DNA of 49,681 nucleotides from Psychrobium sp. (lineage in GTDB: Bacteria; Pseudomonadota; Gammaproteobacteria; Enterobacterales; Psychrobiaceae), in the NCBI GenBank assembly GCA_013214905.1, contig JABSRV010000009.1:1-49681 (forward strand), in the 5' to 3' direction. The notes beneath the pieces are model-generated. The model was not told where the DNA came from. It made no database searches and saw only the letters and a program-made list of their open reading frames with translations. Positions 19,001 to 26,177 of this stretch are shown here, piece by piece. The translations under genes were made by a program, and so were the position numbers. Within the stretch, counting starts at the first letter, position 1. Each line of letters starts with the position of its first letter.

Positions 19001-20330
19001 TGACGGCACCATGTTCGGTCGATTTATCAAAGCGTTGCAGCAGGTTAGCGCTAAGATGGGCAAAGAAAGTATCTTCCATACTATCTAAGGTAGCGAGCGC
19101 CTTTTGCAACAGGCTTAAATAACCCTCATTGGCATGCTCGTTGCTCCAGCAGCTACACAAACACGCGACAATCACTTCAATCATCGAGCTATAACGCCCT
19201 TGGTCTTGAAACGGATGTTCAGACATCATGAATGATTGCAGTTTACCGCTTAATACCTGCGTTATACGCTTAAGCAACATGTAACTGACGCGATATGGAT
19301 TTTCCATCCGGTAATCATCGAGTACGTAATCAAGGTGTTTTAAGGCAATAGGTAATTGCGACGGATCTTTATCACTGCCCAATTGCAATAACGCTAGGAT
19401 ATGGAACAAGCCAGGCAGATCGCCGATGGTTTGCTTTTTACGGCGCGCGATACGGTTTTTGGCCACAATCGCTTGTTGATATGATTCAACAGCAAGCTCT
19501 GGAAAACCAGATAAAAACTGCGCCCAACCCATCAGCTGCAAACCATAAGTCGAGGTTTCATCATCAAGTAAATCACGTGCAGCGGGTATATTAGCGGCCA
19601 ACAAATAATGTTCAATCAGCAATAAGCGCAGGTTTTCACAGTCGATATTACGTTGCTGATGATATTTCACCACCTCATCAAGCGCATTAATGACTTCACC
19701 ATTGGCGACAAGCTGCTGGCGAAGTTGGCGCAGCAAGGTAGCAAATGCCTGATATTGAATGACAATGGGCAGCGTTAAAAACTCATCTTGGCGATAGGGA
19801 TAAAAACAAAGACCGAGCAACACCTTATTCATGGTGGCATCAAATTGTTGTGGGTTTATTTCTATTAGCAACACTTCGATGCAAACATCAAATTGACCAC
19901 GATAAAACGCATCTCGAACTTGACGTTGTCTGTCTTGCAAAACGGGTTCACGCCAGTAATCAAATTGAGTTATCGGCATCACGTTTTCACTGTAATCAAT
20001 GATTTGCTCAAACGAATTATCGTCAATGCTTAGTCGGGTCAAATGATCTTCTATCAATGGAGATATGCGAACACCATCTTTAGTGACATCTAGCAGGCCT
20101 TTGTCACCCGCCATTTCTCTAAATTCAGGGGTGAAGGCTACTTGTAATTTTTGCTGATTAAAAGCATCACTGTGAGAAAGCTCACTAAGGATTTTTTTGA
20201 ATTTAACTTGCCCTATGCGCTTATTAACTATCGACAATACCCGTAAAATGGCTTGTTCTGCCGGTTTACAAGATTGATACTGCGCCACCGCTCGTTCAAT
20301 TTTAGCAGCAACATCCGACAAAAATAGCAT
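16065..20330 (-). CDS. Very large SNF2-family DEAD/DEAH box helicase
   Basis: A 1421-residue SNF2/RapA-like ATPase. The N-terminal about 930 residues are a bacterial extension with repeat-like helices and no motif I can name. The ATPase core follows: motif I DDMGLGKT (about residue 978), motif II DEAQ (about 1074), motif III TGTPIENNLTELWSL, then the helicase C domain with VFSQFVGHLEIL, SLKAGGSGLNLTAADYVIHM and DRAHRMGQ. Such proteins move along double-stranded DNA or remodel protein-DNA complexes. All SNF2 motifs are intact. It is a single gene with its own upstream region. It is not RapA itself, which is shorter and has a different N-terminus. Confidence 0.88.
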   Translation of the reverse strand: MLFLSDVAAKIERAVAQYQSCKPAEQAILRVLSIVNKRIGQVKFKKILSELSHSDAFNQQKLQVAFTPEFREMAGDKGLLDVTKDGVRISPLIEDHLTRLSIDDNSFEQIIDYSENVMPITQFDYWREPVLQDRQRQVRDAFYRGQFDVCIEVLLIEINPQQFDATMNKVLLGLCFYPYRQDEFLTLPIVIQYQAFATLLRQLRQQLVANGEVINALDEVVKYHQQRNIDCENLRLLLIEHYLLAANIPAARDLLDDETSTYGLQLMGWAQFLSGFPELAVESYQQAIVAKNRIARRKKQTIGDLPGLFHILALLQLGSDKDPSQLPIALKHLDYVLDDYRMENPYRVSYMLLKRITQVLSGKLQSFMMSEHPFQDQGRYSSMIEVIVACLCSCWSNEHANEGYLSLLQKALATLDSMEDTFFAHLSANLLQRFDKSTEHGAVIANQPHEQLIDVCENIARKEAWALALEQLIALDSNAVAPAMSTENKESRLVWLFEPDGYDCFFEAKEQKLGKNGWSKGRAISLKRLQQEYASFDFLTEGDIKMCHQINSTYSGGYYGRDVYELGGFKALKAAVNLPNLYLLKQPDMSVELLESEPELLITQHNNDFLLSMANVPTNFEDGAVNYSVTKENRQRYRLVCYENKHLKIAGIVGEGGLVVPASAKDKVMQSINAIAPMLNIQSNISGIDTGVEQVVSDTKLYINILPAGDGLEFECHVQPMGALGPSLPPGHGNPTFSTEIEGKRLGTTRDLVEELELLRAIAIACPTFEYLIDNKLLCDRLDDALTTLEQLEFFNSEHYDEIPCTDNLSVVLLWPKGIKFKLSKQLGMGHMQLAMTKQKEWFSLEGQLEISEDRVIELKELLSLIGRSNSRFVRLDDDEILTLTDELRQRLQALDQVSELGKFHLLASPVVEEATQGMRLKTLHAWQEQKERLAEAQDLVPVVPSTLQAELRDYQIEGFEWATKLAHWGGGACLADDMGLGKTLQALAVIVDRACDGPTLILAPTSVCFNWQQEAARFAPTLRVKIFGVDTSTLDQRQLMLDGAAAFDVIICSYGLLQREGERLAKVTWQTIVADEAQALKNPTTKRTQAAMSLSGKFKMITTGTPIENNLTELWSLFRFINPGLLGSQKQFHKRYANIIESNKEGDEESLHRASASLRQIISPFMLRRMKNQVLTELPPRTEINIQVELSEQEKALYEAMRQQAIENMAKGNNDSPGQHHIKMLAEIMRLRRVCCHPSLVAPEANIEGSKLKAFDGLIDELMLNNHKALVFSQFVGHLEILRHHLDLKGISYQYLDGSTPAKKRRDAVNAFQAGHGDVFLISLKAGGSGLNLTAADYVIHMDPWWNPAVEDQASDRAHRMGQTRPVTIYRLIAKNTIEDKILALHQQKRDLANSLLAESSSAATGMSVNDMMALLQTPI

Positions 20331-20481
20331 TTCATAATCCCAAGTAACCCATTAAAGAACCGCTATTTTAACCATCGTACGGTGGGTTACAAGTAACAAT
20401 AAAGAATATAGTGAGAAACAGTCGCCTGCACATCATCTCTGTGACCGCATGCACGCTCCCCTGCTTGGCAAATCGCTTGAT

Positions 20482-20615
20482 GAGATCCCGCATAAAAGCA
20501 CTGCGGGATGACGAACTCGCAAAAGAAACCTTCATCCCCGTAGTCGAAGAAACATGTCATCCCAGTGGTCGAAGGAAAACGTCATCCCCGTGGTCTTTTT
20601 ATCGGGGATCTCATG
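20482..20615. repeat. Cluster of GTCATCCCCG / CGGGGATCTC palindromic repeats
   Basis: Within the 302-bp gap between the helicase and the kinase genes there is one inverted repeat (GAGATCCCGC ... GCGGGATGAC, 20482-20513). Three related units in a row follow (starting about 20531, 20556 and 20581); the last closes with TCGGGGATCTCATG. A further copy occurs at 48211-48241. They look like a dispersed REP-type element. The short plus-strand frames here are only translations of the repeat. Confidence 0.7.
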
Positions 20616-20632
20616 AAGCCGTTTACCAATAA

Positions 20633-21928
20633 TTACTTTGGCAAGGTAATGACAAACCTCGCGCCTAACAACACCGCATCCTTCTCGATTTCAATCTCGC
20701 CCTTATGCCATTCGACAATGCGTTTAACGATGGCTAATCCCATGCCGTAGCCCTTTACTTGTGAGCGCACATTGTCACCTCGGGTAAAGGGTTTTAACAT
20801 TTTGTCTCGTTGATTAACGTCAATGCCCAACCCGTTATCACTAACAACTAACTGCACGGCGTTATTGCGCTCAATAATTTCCACGGCTATTTCGTCTTGG
20901 CAATATTGCATGGCATTTTGTACTAAATTATTAATCAGAATCATTAAATAGGCAGGATCAGCATGCACATTAGCCTTGCTGTTTTCGCCAATAAATTTAA
21001 CCTTAATACTCTCAGTTTCTTTGTTATTTAAACAGCTAACAACAAGCGCTGACAAGTTTACTGGTCGCTTATCAAGTTGTAACATCGCTTGATCGAGTCT
21101 TGCGTAATTAAGCAATGTTTCTACAAGATCGACCATTTCGGTTACGTTATCACTGATCCGCTGTTCAAATCGGCGACGTAAAACAGGATCATCTTCTTCT
21201 TGCAGTGTATCAATACCAAATTGAATGCGTGCCAAAGGCGTGCGTAAATCATGAGAGACAGCGCCACTGAGCAATTTCACGTCATTGACTAAATCTTCAA
21301 TGCGCTGCGCCATGTGGTTAAATTCTTGCTCTAAGTCGCTAATGTAGGAAATGGATCCCACTGCCACGCGCTGCTCTAACTGCCCTTCACCAAATGCCTT
21401 TGCGACTCGGCGCAATGCTAATAAACGGCGCGCTAATGGATATAACCATAAGAAAAACACCAGCAACATGGCGATATAAAACAAACTAGTCAGTAAAAAA
21501 TTACGCACGCCGCCATTTTGTTTCACGTCTACCGGCGGCGCGGTTAATACAATGAGCTCGTCGCTGCTCGGCATATAGAAATACAAGGCGATACTATCGT
21601 CGGTCTCAAGCAACAGTGGTTTACCGATTTTCACTTCATCGATCAATTTTTTCGGTAGTTGGAAATTATCCATCGCCACTATGTGCAGCCGATATTGGCC
21701 ATTTTCTTGCCAGCTATCAATGAATAATTGTCGCTGAAAAGGAGATTTAGCTAGGCTGTCTAGTGACATAGCCAGGTTGCTGCCCAATTGCTCTAGTACG
21801 GTAATCGCGTCTTTTTGTTGCAGGGAGTTTTGCGCGCTATATTGACTGGCTAGCTTGTCAAACATCCAACCTAAGCCAATAGTAGCCAGCAAAACAACGC
21901 AAAATAATGAAATGGTTAGTGCGCGCAT
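20633..21928 (-). CDS. Sensor histidine kinase (RstB/EnvZ-like)
   Basis: A membrane histidine kinase of about 431 residues. It has an N-terminal helix, a periplasmic sensor domain, a second helix (about 150-170) and a HAMP domain. The dimerisation domain has the phospho-accepting histidine in SHDLRTPLARI (about residue 226). The ATPase domain has the N box (NLVQNAMQY), DNGLGID and GYGMGLAIVKRI. The ATG at 21928 overlaps the regulator's stop as TAATG, so translation is coupled and this start is preferred over the longer frame from 21967. It pairs with the response regulator upstream. The DUF3019 and MipA genes nearby suggest an envelope-stress role. Confidence 0.9.
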   Translation of the reverse strand: MRALTISLFCVVLLATIGLGWMFDKLASQYSAQNSLQQKDAITVLEQLGSNLAMSLDSLAKSPFQRQLFIDSWQENGQYRLHIVAMDNFQLPKKLIDEVKIGKPLLLETDDSIALYFYMPSSDELIVLTAPPVDVKQNGGVRNFLLTSLFYIAMLLVFFLWLYPLARRLLALRRVAKAFGEGQLEQRVAVGSISYISDLEQEFNHMAQRIEDLVNDVKLLSGAVSHDLRTPLARIQFGIDTLQEEDDPVLRRRFEQRISDNVTEMVDLVETLLNYARLDQAMLQLDKRPVNLSALVVSCLNNKETESIKVKFIGENSKANVHADPAYLMILINNLVQNAMQYCQDEIAVEIIERNNAVQLVVSDNGLGIDVNQRDKMLKPFTRGDNVRSQVKGYGMGLAIVKRIVEWHKGEIEIEKDAVLLGARFVITLPK

Positions 21929-22656
21929 TACCAGACATCTCGGGCAAATAAATAACCTTTGCCCCAAATGGTTTTAATGCGAAAGGGTTCACTGCTGTCA
22001 TCTTGTAATTTTTTACGCAAACGAGAGACACGAAGATCAATAGAGCGATCAAAACCATCGTAATCAAAGCCGCGTAAATCACGGACTAACTCTTCACGTG
22101 ATACCACTTCACCGGCTTTTTTTGCTAATAACCACAATACGTCAAATTCGTTAGACGAGAGTTTTACATCCTCACTATTTAACACCACGCTGCGCGCTTG
22201 CTGATTAATGATTAGCGCATTAAATTGCAACCGCGTAATCTCTTCAGGCTCACTCGCCGGTGCAATCACCGGCCGCATCTGCTCACGGCGGCGTAACAAT
22301 AAACGAATGCGTGCTAATAATGCCCTAGCACGCACTGGTTTAGTCATGTAGTCATCAGCACCCATTTCCAGACCCAAGACTTCATCTATCTCTTCGTCGC
22401 GAGCCGTTATCATGATGATTGGATTAGAAAATTCTGGGCGCACTGCCTTACACACGTCTAAGCCGTCTAGACCGGGTAACATACCGTCTAGTAACACAAT
22501 GTCAGGATTGAGCTGCTTAATTAGGGTGACTGCGTCATCACCGCGCTCGGTGCAGGTTACCCTGAACTCTTTCGCTGTAAGATAGTCTTCCATCCATTGT
22601 GCTAGCGCTACATCGTCCTCAACGAGCAAAATGTGCGGGCTAGATTGCATTACCAT
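21928..22656 (-). CDS. OmpR-family response regulator
   Basis: A 242-residue response regulator. The receiver domain shows the acidic pair E13-D14-D15, the phospho-acceptor D57 (IVLLDGMLPGLDG), T84 and K106 (MTKPV). The C-terminal winged helix has LSSNEFDVLWLLAKKAGEVV and SIDLRVSRLRKKL. The layout is close to RstA of enterobacteria. It is transcribed with the kinase, which overlaps its stop codon. A 257-bp gap holding a MITE-like sequence separates it from the DUF3019 gene, which may change how the cluster is co-expressed. Confidence 0.92.
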   Translation of the reverse strand: MVMQSSPHILLVEDDVALAQWMEDYLTAKEFRVTCTERGDDAVTLIKQLNPDIVLLDGMLPGLDGLDVCKAVRPEFSNPIIMITARDEEIDEVLGLEMGADDYMTKPVRARALLARIRLLLRRREQMRPVIAPASEPEEITRLQFNALIINQQARSVVLNSEDVKLSSNEFDVLWLLAKKAGEVVSREELVRDLRGFDYDGFDRSIDLRVSRLRKKLQDDSSEPFRIKTIWGKGYLFARDVW

Positions 22657-22689
22657 TTATTGTATGTCCTTTGTTCTTTAGATTTTAGT

Positions 22690-22910
22690 TTTTTTATACC
22701 AAAAATCATTGGAATTGCAGTGAAGCCGTCAATTGTCGAATCACCTGAGCTTATTGAGCCCTTAGCCAGTAAAAAGCTAAGTGATTGTGATTCGAAACGC
22801 AGACACAAAATATTCTGGAAATATTTTGAACGTCGCTTGCGGCGGCCTTTGGAGAAATACAGGATGTATTTCTTAATAAAACTGCGGTTTCAAGGATGAC
22901 GGGTATAGGT
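22690..22910. repeat. MITE-like intergenic element with several hairpins
   Basis: The gap between the response regulator and DUF3019 contains nested palindromes: AAAATATT...AATATTTT (about 22807-22827) and AGAAATACA-GGA-TGTATTTCT (about 22853-22873). Short inverted ends TATACC (about 22696) and GGTATA (about 22902) bound it. No protein of known type is encoded; the plus-strand 88-codon frame is arginine-rich and has no recognisable domain. The structure suggests a non-autonomous mobile element. Confidence 0.5.
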
Positions 22911-22913
22911 TGC

Positions 22914-23432
22914 TTAAAACATGCGCCATGAGACGCGTGGCCGGCCTTTTTTCTTGTACACCCAAGCCATTTTCAACTGCGCCGCAATTAACACCTGTGA
23001 ACTGTTTTCTCGCTTAATGAACAACTCAATATTCTTCTTGGCATTAAAGGATTGTTTGATAACGCCATGACTTAAATTGCTCCAACAATGCAGCGCTTGC
23101 TTTTTCTGTGACGAATATAAGCAATATTCACCGTTGCTTAATCCCCGCCACTGCATTTGCACCGTGACATAACACGCTTGCCCTTGCATCAATGCGACAC
23201 ATTGGTCGGGGCTAAGTTGCAGCGTCGGTTGGGCGCTGCGGTGTTTGACCACATCAAATTCAACTAAAAATGGGCGGGCCTGAGCCACTAGTGGACATAA
23301 TATCAAAAGCAATGTCGCTAGTAAGCTGTTCGCTGCGCGCCGTAATACGGGACGGTTTAGAACAGACCAATTTAGAACAGAGCTATTTACAACTGACCTG
23401 CGCAAAACAGGCCAGCGTGTTGGCATGTTCAT
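22914..23432 (-). CDS. DUF3019 domain protein, exported
   Basis: A 172-residue exported protein with the DUF3019 pattern: LSPDQCVALMQGQACYVTV, then WRGLSNGEYCLYS and LHCW, with conserved cysteines likely paired in the periplasm. The start at 23432 has AAGGAAG upstream. Residues 1-33 form an unusually long n-region before the hydrophobic signal core (LLATLLLILCPLVAQA). Residues 8-32 consist of five pentapeptide repeats (PVLRR, SVVNS, SVLNW, SVLNR, PVLRR) encoded by a 15-bp in-frame tandem repeat. DUF3019 genes are commonly found with MipA/OmpV and an OmpR-type system. It follows mipA after 11 bp, so they form one operon. The function is unknown. Confidence 0.8.
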   Translation of the reverse strand: MNMPTRWPVLRRSVVNSSVLNWSVLNRPVLRRAANSLLATLLLILCPLVAQARPFLVEFDVVKHRSAQPTLQLSPDQCVALMQGQACYVTVQMQWRGLSNGEYCLYSSQKKQALHCWSNLSHGVIKQSFNAKKNIELFIKRENSSQVLIAAQLKMAWVYKKKGRPRVSWRMF

Positions 23433-23443
23433 ATTACGCTTCC

Positions 23444-24304
23444 TTAAAATACATAAGTCAGTAATACACCGGCGCGATAACCAGAATCTTTATCAACACT
23501 AAGACGCTCGACCGTGCGATCAGACAATGACTGATAAGCGAAGAAACTACCAAATACCCAATTTTCGCTTAACGGATATTCAAGACCTAATTCTAACGAC
23601 GTGCTAACACCTGCGCCAGTTGAAGTATCCGAGGCATCCATAGCAACCGTTTGTGCTTGGTAGTAGTCATTCACTTCAATTGAGCGATATTGCAGGCCTA
23701 CATCGGCGTAGATATTCCAATTTTTATATTGCCAGTTACGACCATAGGATACTGACGCTTCCATGCCATCTTCATCGGCATCGCTAGCGCTATACGGGGT
23801 GAAAATAACTTGCAGTTGGCTATTTTTAAAATAACCTGTTGCACGTAAACCACCACGTTTATCTTGGCGACGACCATTAATACCTTCTAAACCTTCAATG
23901 CTTTTGGTTGACGTTTCATAAAACAAATCAAGTGACCAATCGTCATTATTAAAGAAGTTTATGCCCCACGCTGGCGTAGCGTACATGCCATGAATACGGC
24001 GAGAGCTTAGACCTGGAGATTCAACAAACAAACCAAGGAACTGCACACGATAACTTACGTCAACATCAAACTCAGTTTCTGGATCGGTAATGCGTTTGAG
24101 ATAAAAATTATCACCGGTGCTGCTAATGGCGCTAATGCCTAAATAGAAACCGTCGCGTGGATTGCTCGGCTCATAATTGAAATTGAAATGTTCGTGCTCT
24201 TCATCGTGCTCTTTGTCTTCATCGTGCGCAAAAACTGCAGCCGATGATAATAATAATGTGCTACCGATTAGGCCTGTTAATAATGATTTGGTAAGATTTT
24301 TCAT
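23444..24304 (-). CDS. MipA/OmpV family outer-membrane protein
   Basis: A 286-residue MipA/OmpV-type beta-barrel. A signal peptide (1-26, ending VFA) is followed by an acidic His-rich segment (HDEDKEHDEEHEHF) that may bind metal ions. A barrel follows, with RRIHGMYATPAWGINFF, SVSYGRNWQYKNW and a terminal aromatic residue (VLLTYVF). AAGGAA precedes the ATG at 24304. MipA was named for interaction with MltA and murein synthases, and relatives respond to envelope stress and cationic peptides. It is first in an operon with DUF3019, upstream of the two-component genes on the same strand, and is probably regulated by them. Confidence 0.85.
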   Translation of the reverse strand: MKNLTKSLLTGLIGSTLLLSSAAVFAHDEDKEHDEEHEHFNFNYEPSNPRDGFYLGISAISSTGDNFYLKRITDPETEFDVDVSYRVQFLGLFVESPGLSSRRIHGMYATPAWGINFFNNDDWSLDLFYETSTKSIEGLEGINGRRQDKRGGLRATGYFKNSQLQVIFTPYSASDADEDGMEASVSYGRNWQYKNWNIYADVGLQYRSIEVNDYYQAQTVAMDASDTSTGAGVSTSLELGLEYPLSENWVFGSFFAYQSLSDRTVERLSVDKDSGYRAGVLLTYVF

Positions 24305-24466
24305 AAAATTTCCTTGTCTGCTTCTTTATTCGATGTAGTCATCTTAACTAAGGTGAAAAAAGAAAGACGTAACACTAATCATCAAGTTGTATCAGTTTGT
24401 ATCGCGTTATTGAATCAGGTTACATTCGTCGGTTCAATCTTCAATTACTACAAAATGTTTCGGTGG

Positions 24467-24862
24467 TTAATTTAGCGAATCAAGCACCTTGCAGTGCACG
24501 CTATCTCCCGCATGACAGCAATCAACGATATTTGACAACTCATTTTCCAATGCTCTTAATTTTGCAATTTTTGATTGCACGTCACTAAGGTGTTGCCGCG
24601 CGATGCCGTGCGCCTCATGAGGAGAGTGATTGGCACAGTGCTGCAAATGAATAAGCTGCTTTATTTCCTGCAAACTAAAGCCCAAGGCTCGGCTATGACG
24701 AATGAAACTCAAACGCTGTAAATGTTCCCCGTGATAACGCCGCTGATTGCCCAAGCTGCGACTAGCCGCGGGCAATAAGCCAATGTCTTCATAATATCGA
24801 ATAGTGGGTATTTTACAGTCCGTTAGTTTGGATAACTGACCAATAGAATAAATGGTTGGCAT
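24467..24862 (-). CDS. MerR-family metal-responsive regulator (CadR/ZntR-like)
   Basis: A protein of about 131 residues starting at MPTIYSIGQLSKLTDCKIPT. The open frame extends to 24940, but the ATG at 24862 gives the standard MerR N-terminus. The helix-turn-helix is followed by NQRRYHGEHLQRLSFIRHSR and GFSLQEIKQLI. Cysteines in the dimer helix and metal loop (LQHCANHSPHE; IVDCCHAGDSVHC) match Cd/Pb/Zn/Co-type MerR sensors. It diverges from a CDF cation exporter, and the space between them contains a well-formed MerR operator-promoter. Which metal induces it cannot be decided from sequence. Confidence 0.85.
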   Translation of the reverse strand: MPTIYSIGQLSKLTDCKIPTIRYYEDIGLLPAASRSLGNQRRYHGEHLQRLSFIRHSRALGFSLQEIKQLIHLQHCANHSPHEAHGIARQHLSDVQSKIAKLRALENELSNIVDCCHAGDSVHCKVLDSLN

Positions 24863-24900
24863 TAAATTTCTACTCCCAAGAATAACGTTTGAAATAACGC

Positions 24901-24931
24901 TTGAAGCTCCAGTTACTAGAGGTTTTATTAT
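24901..24931 (+). promoter_or_regulatory. MerR-type operator-promoter of the cation exporter
   Basis: TTGAAG (-35, 24901-24906) and TATTAT (-10, 24926-24931) are separated by 19 bp. The spacer contains the dyad CTCCAGTTACTAGAGG. The overlong 19-bp spacer with a central palindrome is the hallmark of promoters untwisted by MerR regulators. It drives the exporter gene that starts at 24971. Confidence 0.8.
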
Positions 24932-24970
24932 AACTAGCAACTAAACAAATACAACACATTGGAGAACACC

Positions 24971-25603
24971 ATGGCGGCATGTTGCACAAAAGAGAAAAAT
25001 TTTGATGGCATGGACAAACAATATATCAAGATTTTATGGTGGATTATCGCCATCAATGGATTGATGTTTGTCGTTGAGATGATTGCAGGAATAGGCGGAC
25101 AATCTCAGGCCCTGCAAGCCGATGCGTTAGATTTCTTGGGTGATACACTGACCTATGGTGCAAGCCTTTGGGTTATTGGCAAGACCCTCAGTTTGCGCAG
25201 CAACGTCGCATTAGCCAAAGGCGTTAGTTTATTGTTAATGTCATTGTGGGTAACTGGCTCTACTATTTATCGCCTATTTTATTTAAACTCACCCGACGCA
25301 TTAACTATGGGCAGCGTTGCGATTGCCGCCTTTATCGCTAACGTGGTTAGTGTGATGTTATTGCGAAAATACAAAGACGGAGATGCTAATGTACGCTCGG
25401 TATGGTTATGCAGTCGAAATGACGCGATAGGTAATTTAGTGGTATTGCTGGCAGCGTCTGGTGTATGGTTAACCGATTCAGCTTGGAGCGACCTTGTCGT
25501 GGCATTATTCTTAGCTAGCTTGTTTTTATCGTCTGCGTGGCAAATACTAAAACAAGGCTGGGCAGAAAAGAAACATTCAAATAACAGCGCCGCCTCTGTA
25601 TAA
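24971..25603 (+). CDS. CDF-type cation efflux transporter, short form
   Basis: A protein of about 210 residues starting at MAACCTKEKNF, with GGAG six bases before the ATG; the frame is open from a TTG at 24959. Six membrane helices are predicted. The metal site is the variant form: ADALDFLGD in helix 2 and SRNDAIGN in helix 5, in place of the HxxxD pairs of zinc CDFs. The cytoplasmic C-terminal domain of classical CDF proteins is absent. A cysteine pair at the N-terminus (residues 4-5) could help receive metal. It lies under the MerR-type promoter and is therefore probably induced by a toxic divalent metal, exporting it by proton antiport. Confidence 0.85.
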   Translation: MAACCTKEKNFDGMDKQYIKILWWIIAINGLMFVVEMIAGIGGQSQALQADALDFLGDTLTYGASLWVIGKTLSLRSNVALAKGVSLLLMSLWVTGSTIYRLFYLNSPDALTMGSVAIAAFIANVVSVMLLRKYKDGDANVRSVWLCSRNDAIGNLVVLLAASGVWLTDSAWSDLVVALFLASLFLSSAWQILKQGWAEKKHSNNSAASV

Positions 25604-25634
25604 TGCGCAAAAATTTAGTGAACTAGGAGCTATC

Positions 25635-25967
25635 ATGCATGATCTATATTACAAGGGTCGTATCCACACCCGTAAAAACTTCGTAAAGGCGGGGTTTAAT
25701 ACCAAACGTGCTATCAAACTTGGTACACAAGAAAATCCGTTAACGTTGTTGGTCAATGATCAAAGCCGTGAAACCGAAATTGCCGCTATAGTTGCTAGCA
25801 ATGACCTATTCGCTAACATTACCGTTGACGCGGCGCAAAGCGAAAACATTAGCGAATTAGATGGCGTATTAAACACGCCGAAAACGACTACCTTCGACAA
25901 AACACCTAATCGTAACGATCCTTGTGTTTGTGGTAGCGGTAAGAAATATAAGAAATGCTGCGCTTAA
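25635..25967 (+). CDS. SEC-C/SWIM metal-binding protein, PBPRA1643 family
   Basis: A 110-residue protein whose first half (MHDLYYKGRIHTRKNFVKAG) matches the PBPRA1643-type family. It ends in a SEC-C zinc motif (NDPCVCGSGKKYKKCC; C-x-C-x8-C-C). SEC-C motifs bind zinc and often mediate contact with SecB or ribosomes, but the role of this small family is not known. AGGAG lies before the ATG. It follows the CDF gene after 31 bp and may be co-transcribed. Confidence 0.85.
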   Translation: MHDLYYKGRIHTRKNFVKAGFNTKRAIKLGTQENPLTLLVNDQSRETEIAAIVASNDLFANITVDAAQSENISELDGVLNTPKTTTFDKTPNRNDPCVCGSGKKYKKCCA

Positions 25968-26019
25968 TACAGCATTTCTTATAGAGCGCTGTAATTAGAG
26001 CACTTTAATGAAGTACTTT

Positions 26020-26052
26020 AATAAACGCGGTTTATCATAAACCGCGTTTATT
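26020..26052. terminator. Perfect 15-bp hairpin after SEC-C gene
   Basis: AATAAACGCGGTTTA and its exact reverse complement are separated by TCA. There is no long T run on the plus strand, so efficiency as an intrinsic terminator is uncertain, but its position 52 bp after the stop codon fits. Confidence 0.55.
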
Positions 26053-26177
26053 CGTAAACCTCACCAATATCTATTCTCTCTCGTCATAAAAATGAATAAC
26101 AACCAGCAACAAAAAAACAACAAGTTAAATATGGCGCAATAATTGCTAAATATGCATTATCAAATCATGAGATTGAA

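Noticed and set aside
20411-20750. Two plus-strand ORFs in the helicase-kinase gap
   Set aside because: Their codons come from the GTCATCCCCG repeat and the 3' end of the kinase gene.
22633-22899. 88-codon plus-strand ORF between regulator and DUF3019
   Set aside because: It is basic, overlaps the start of the regulator gene and reads through hairpins of a MITE-like element.
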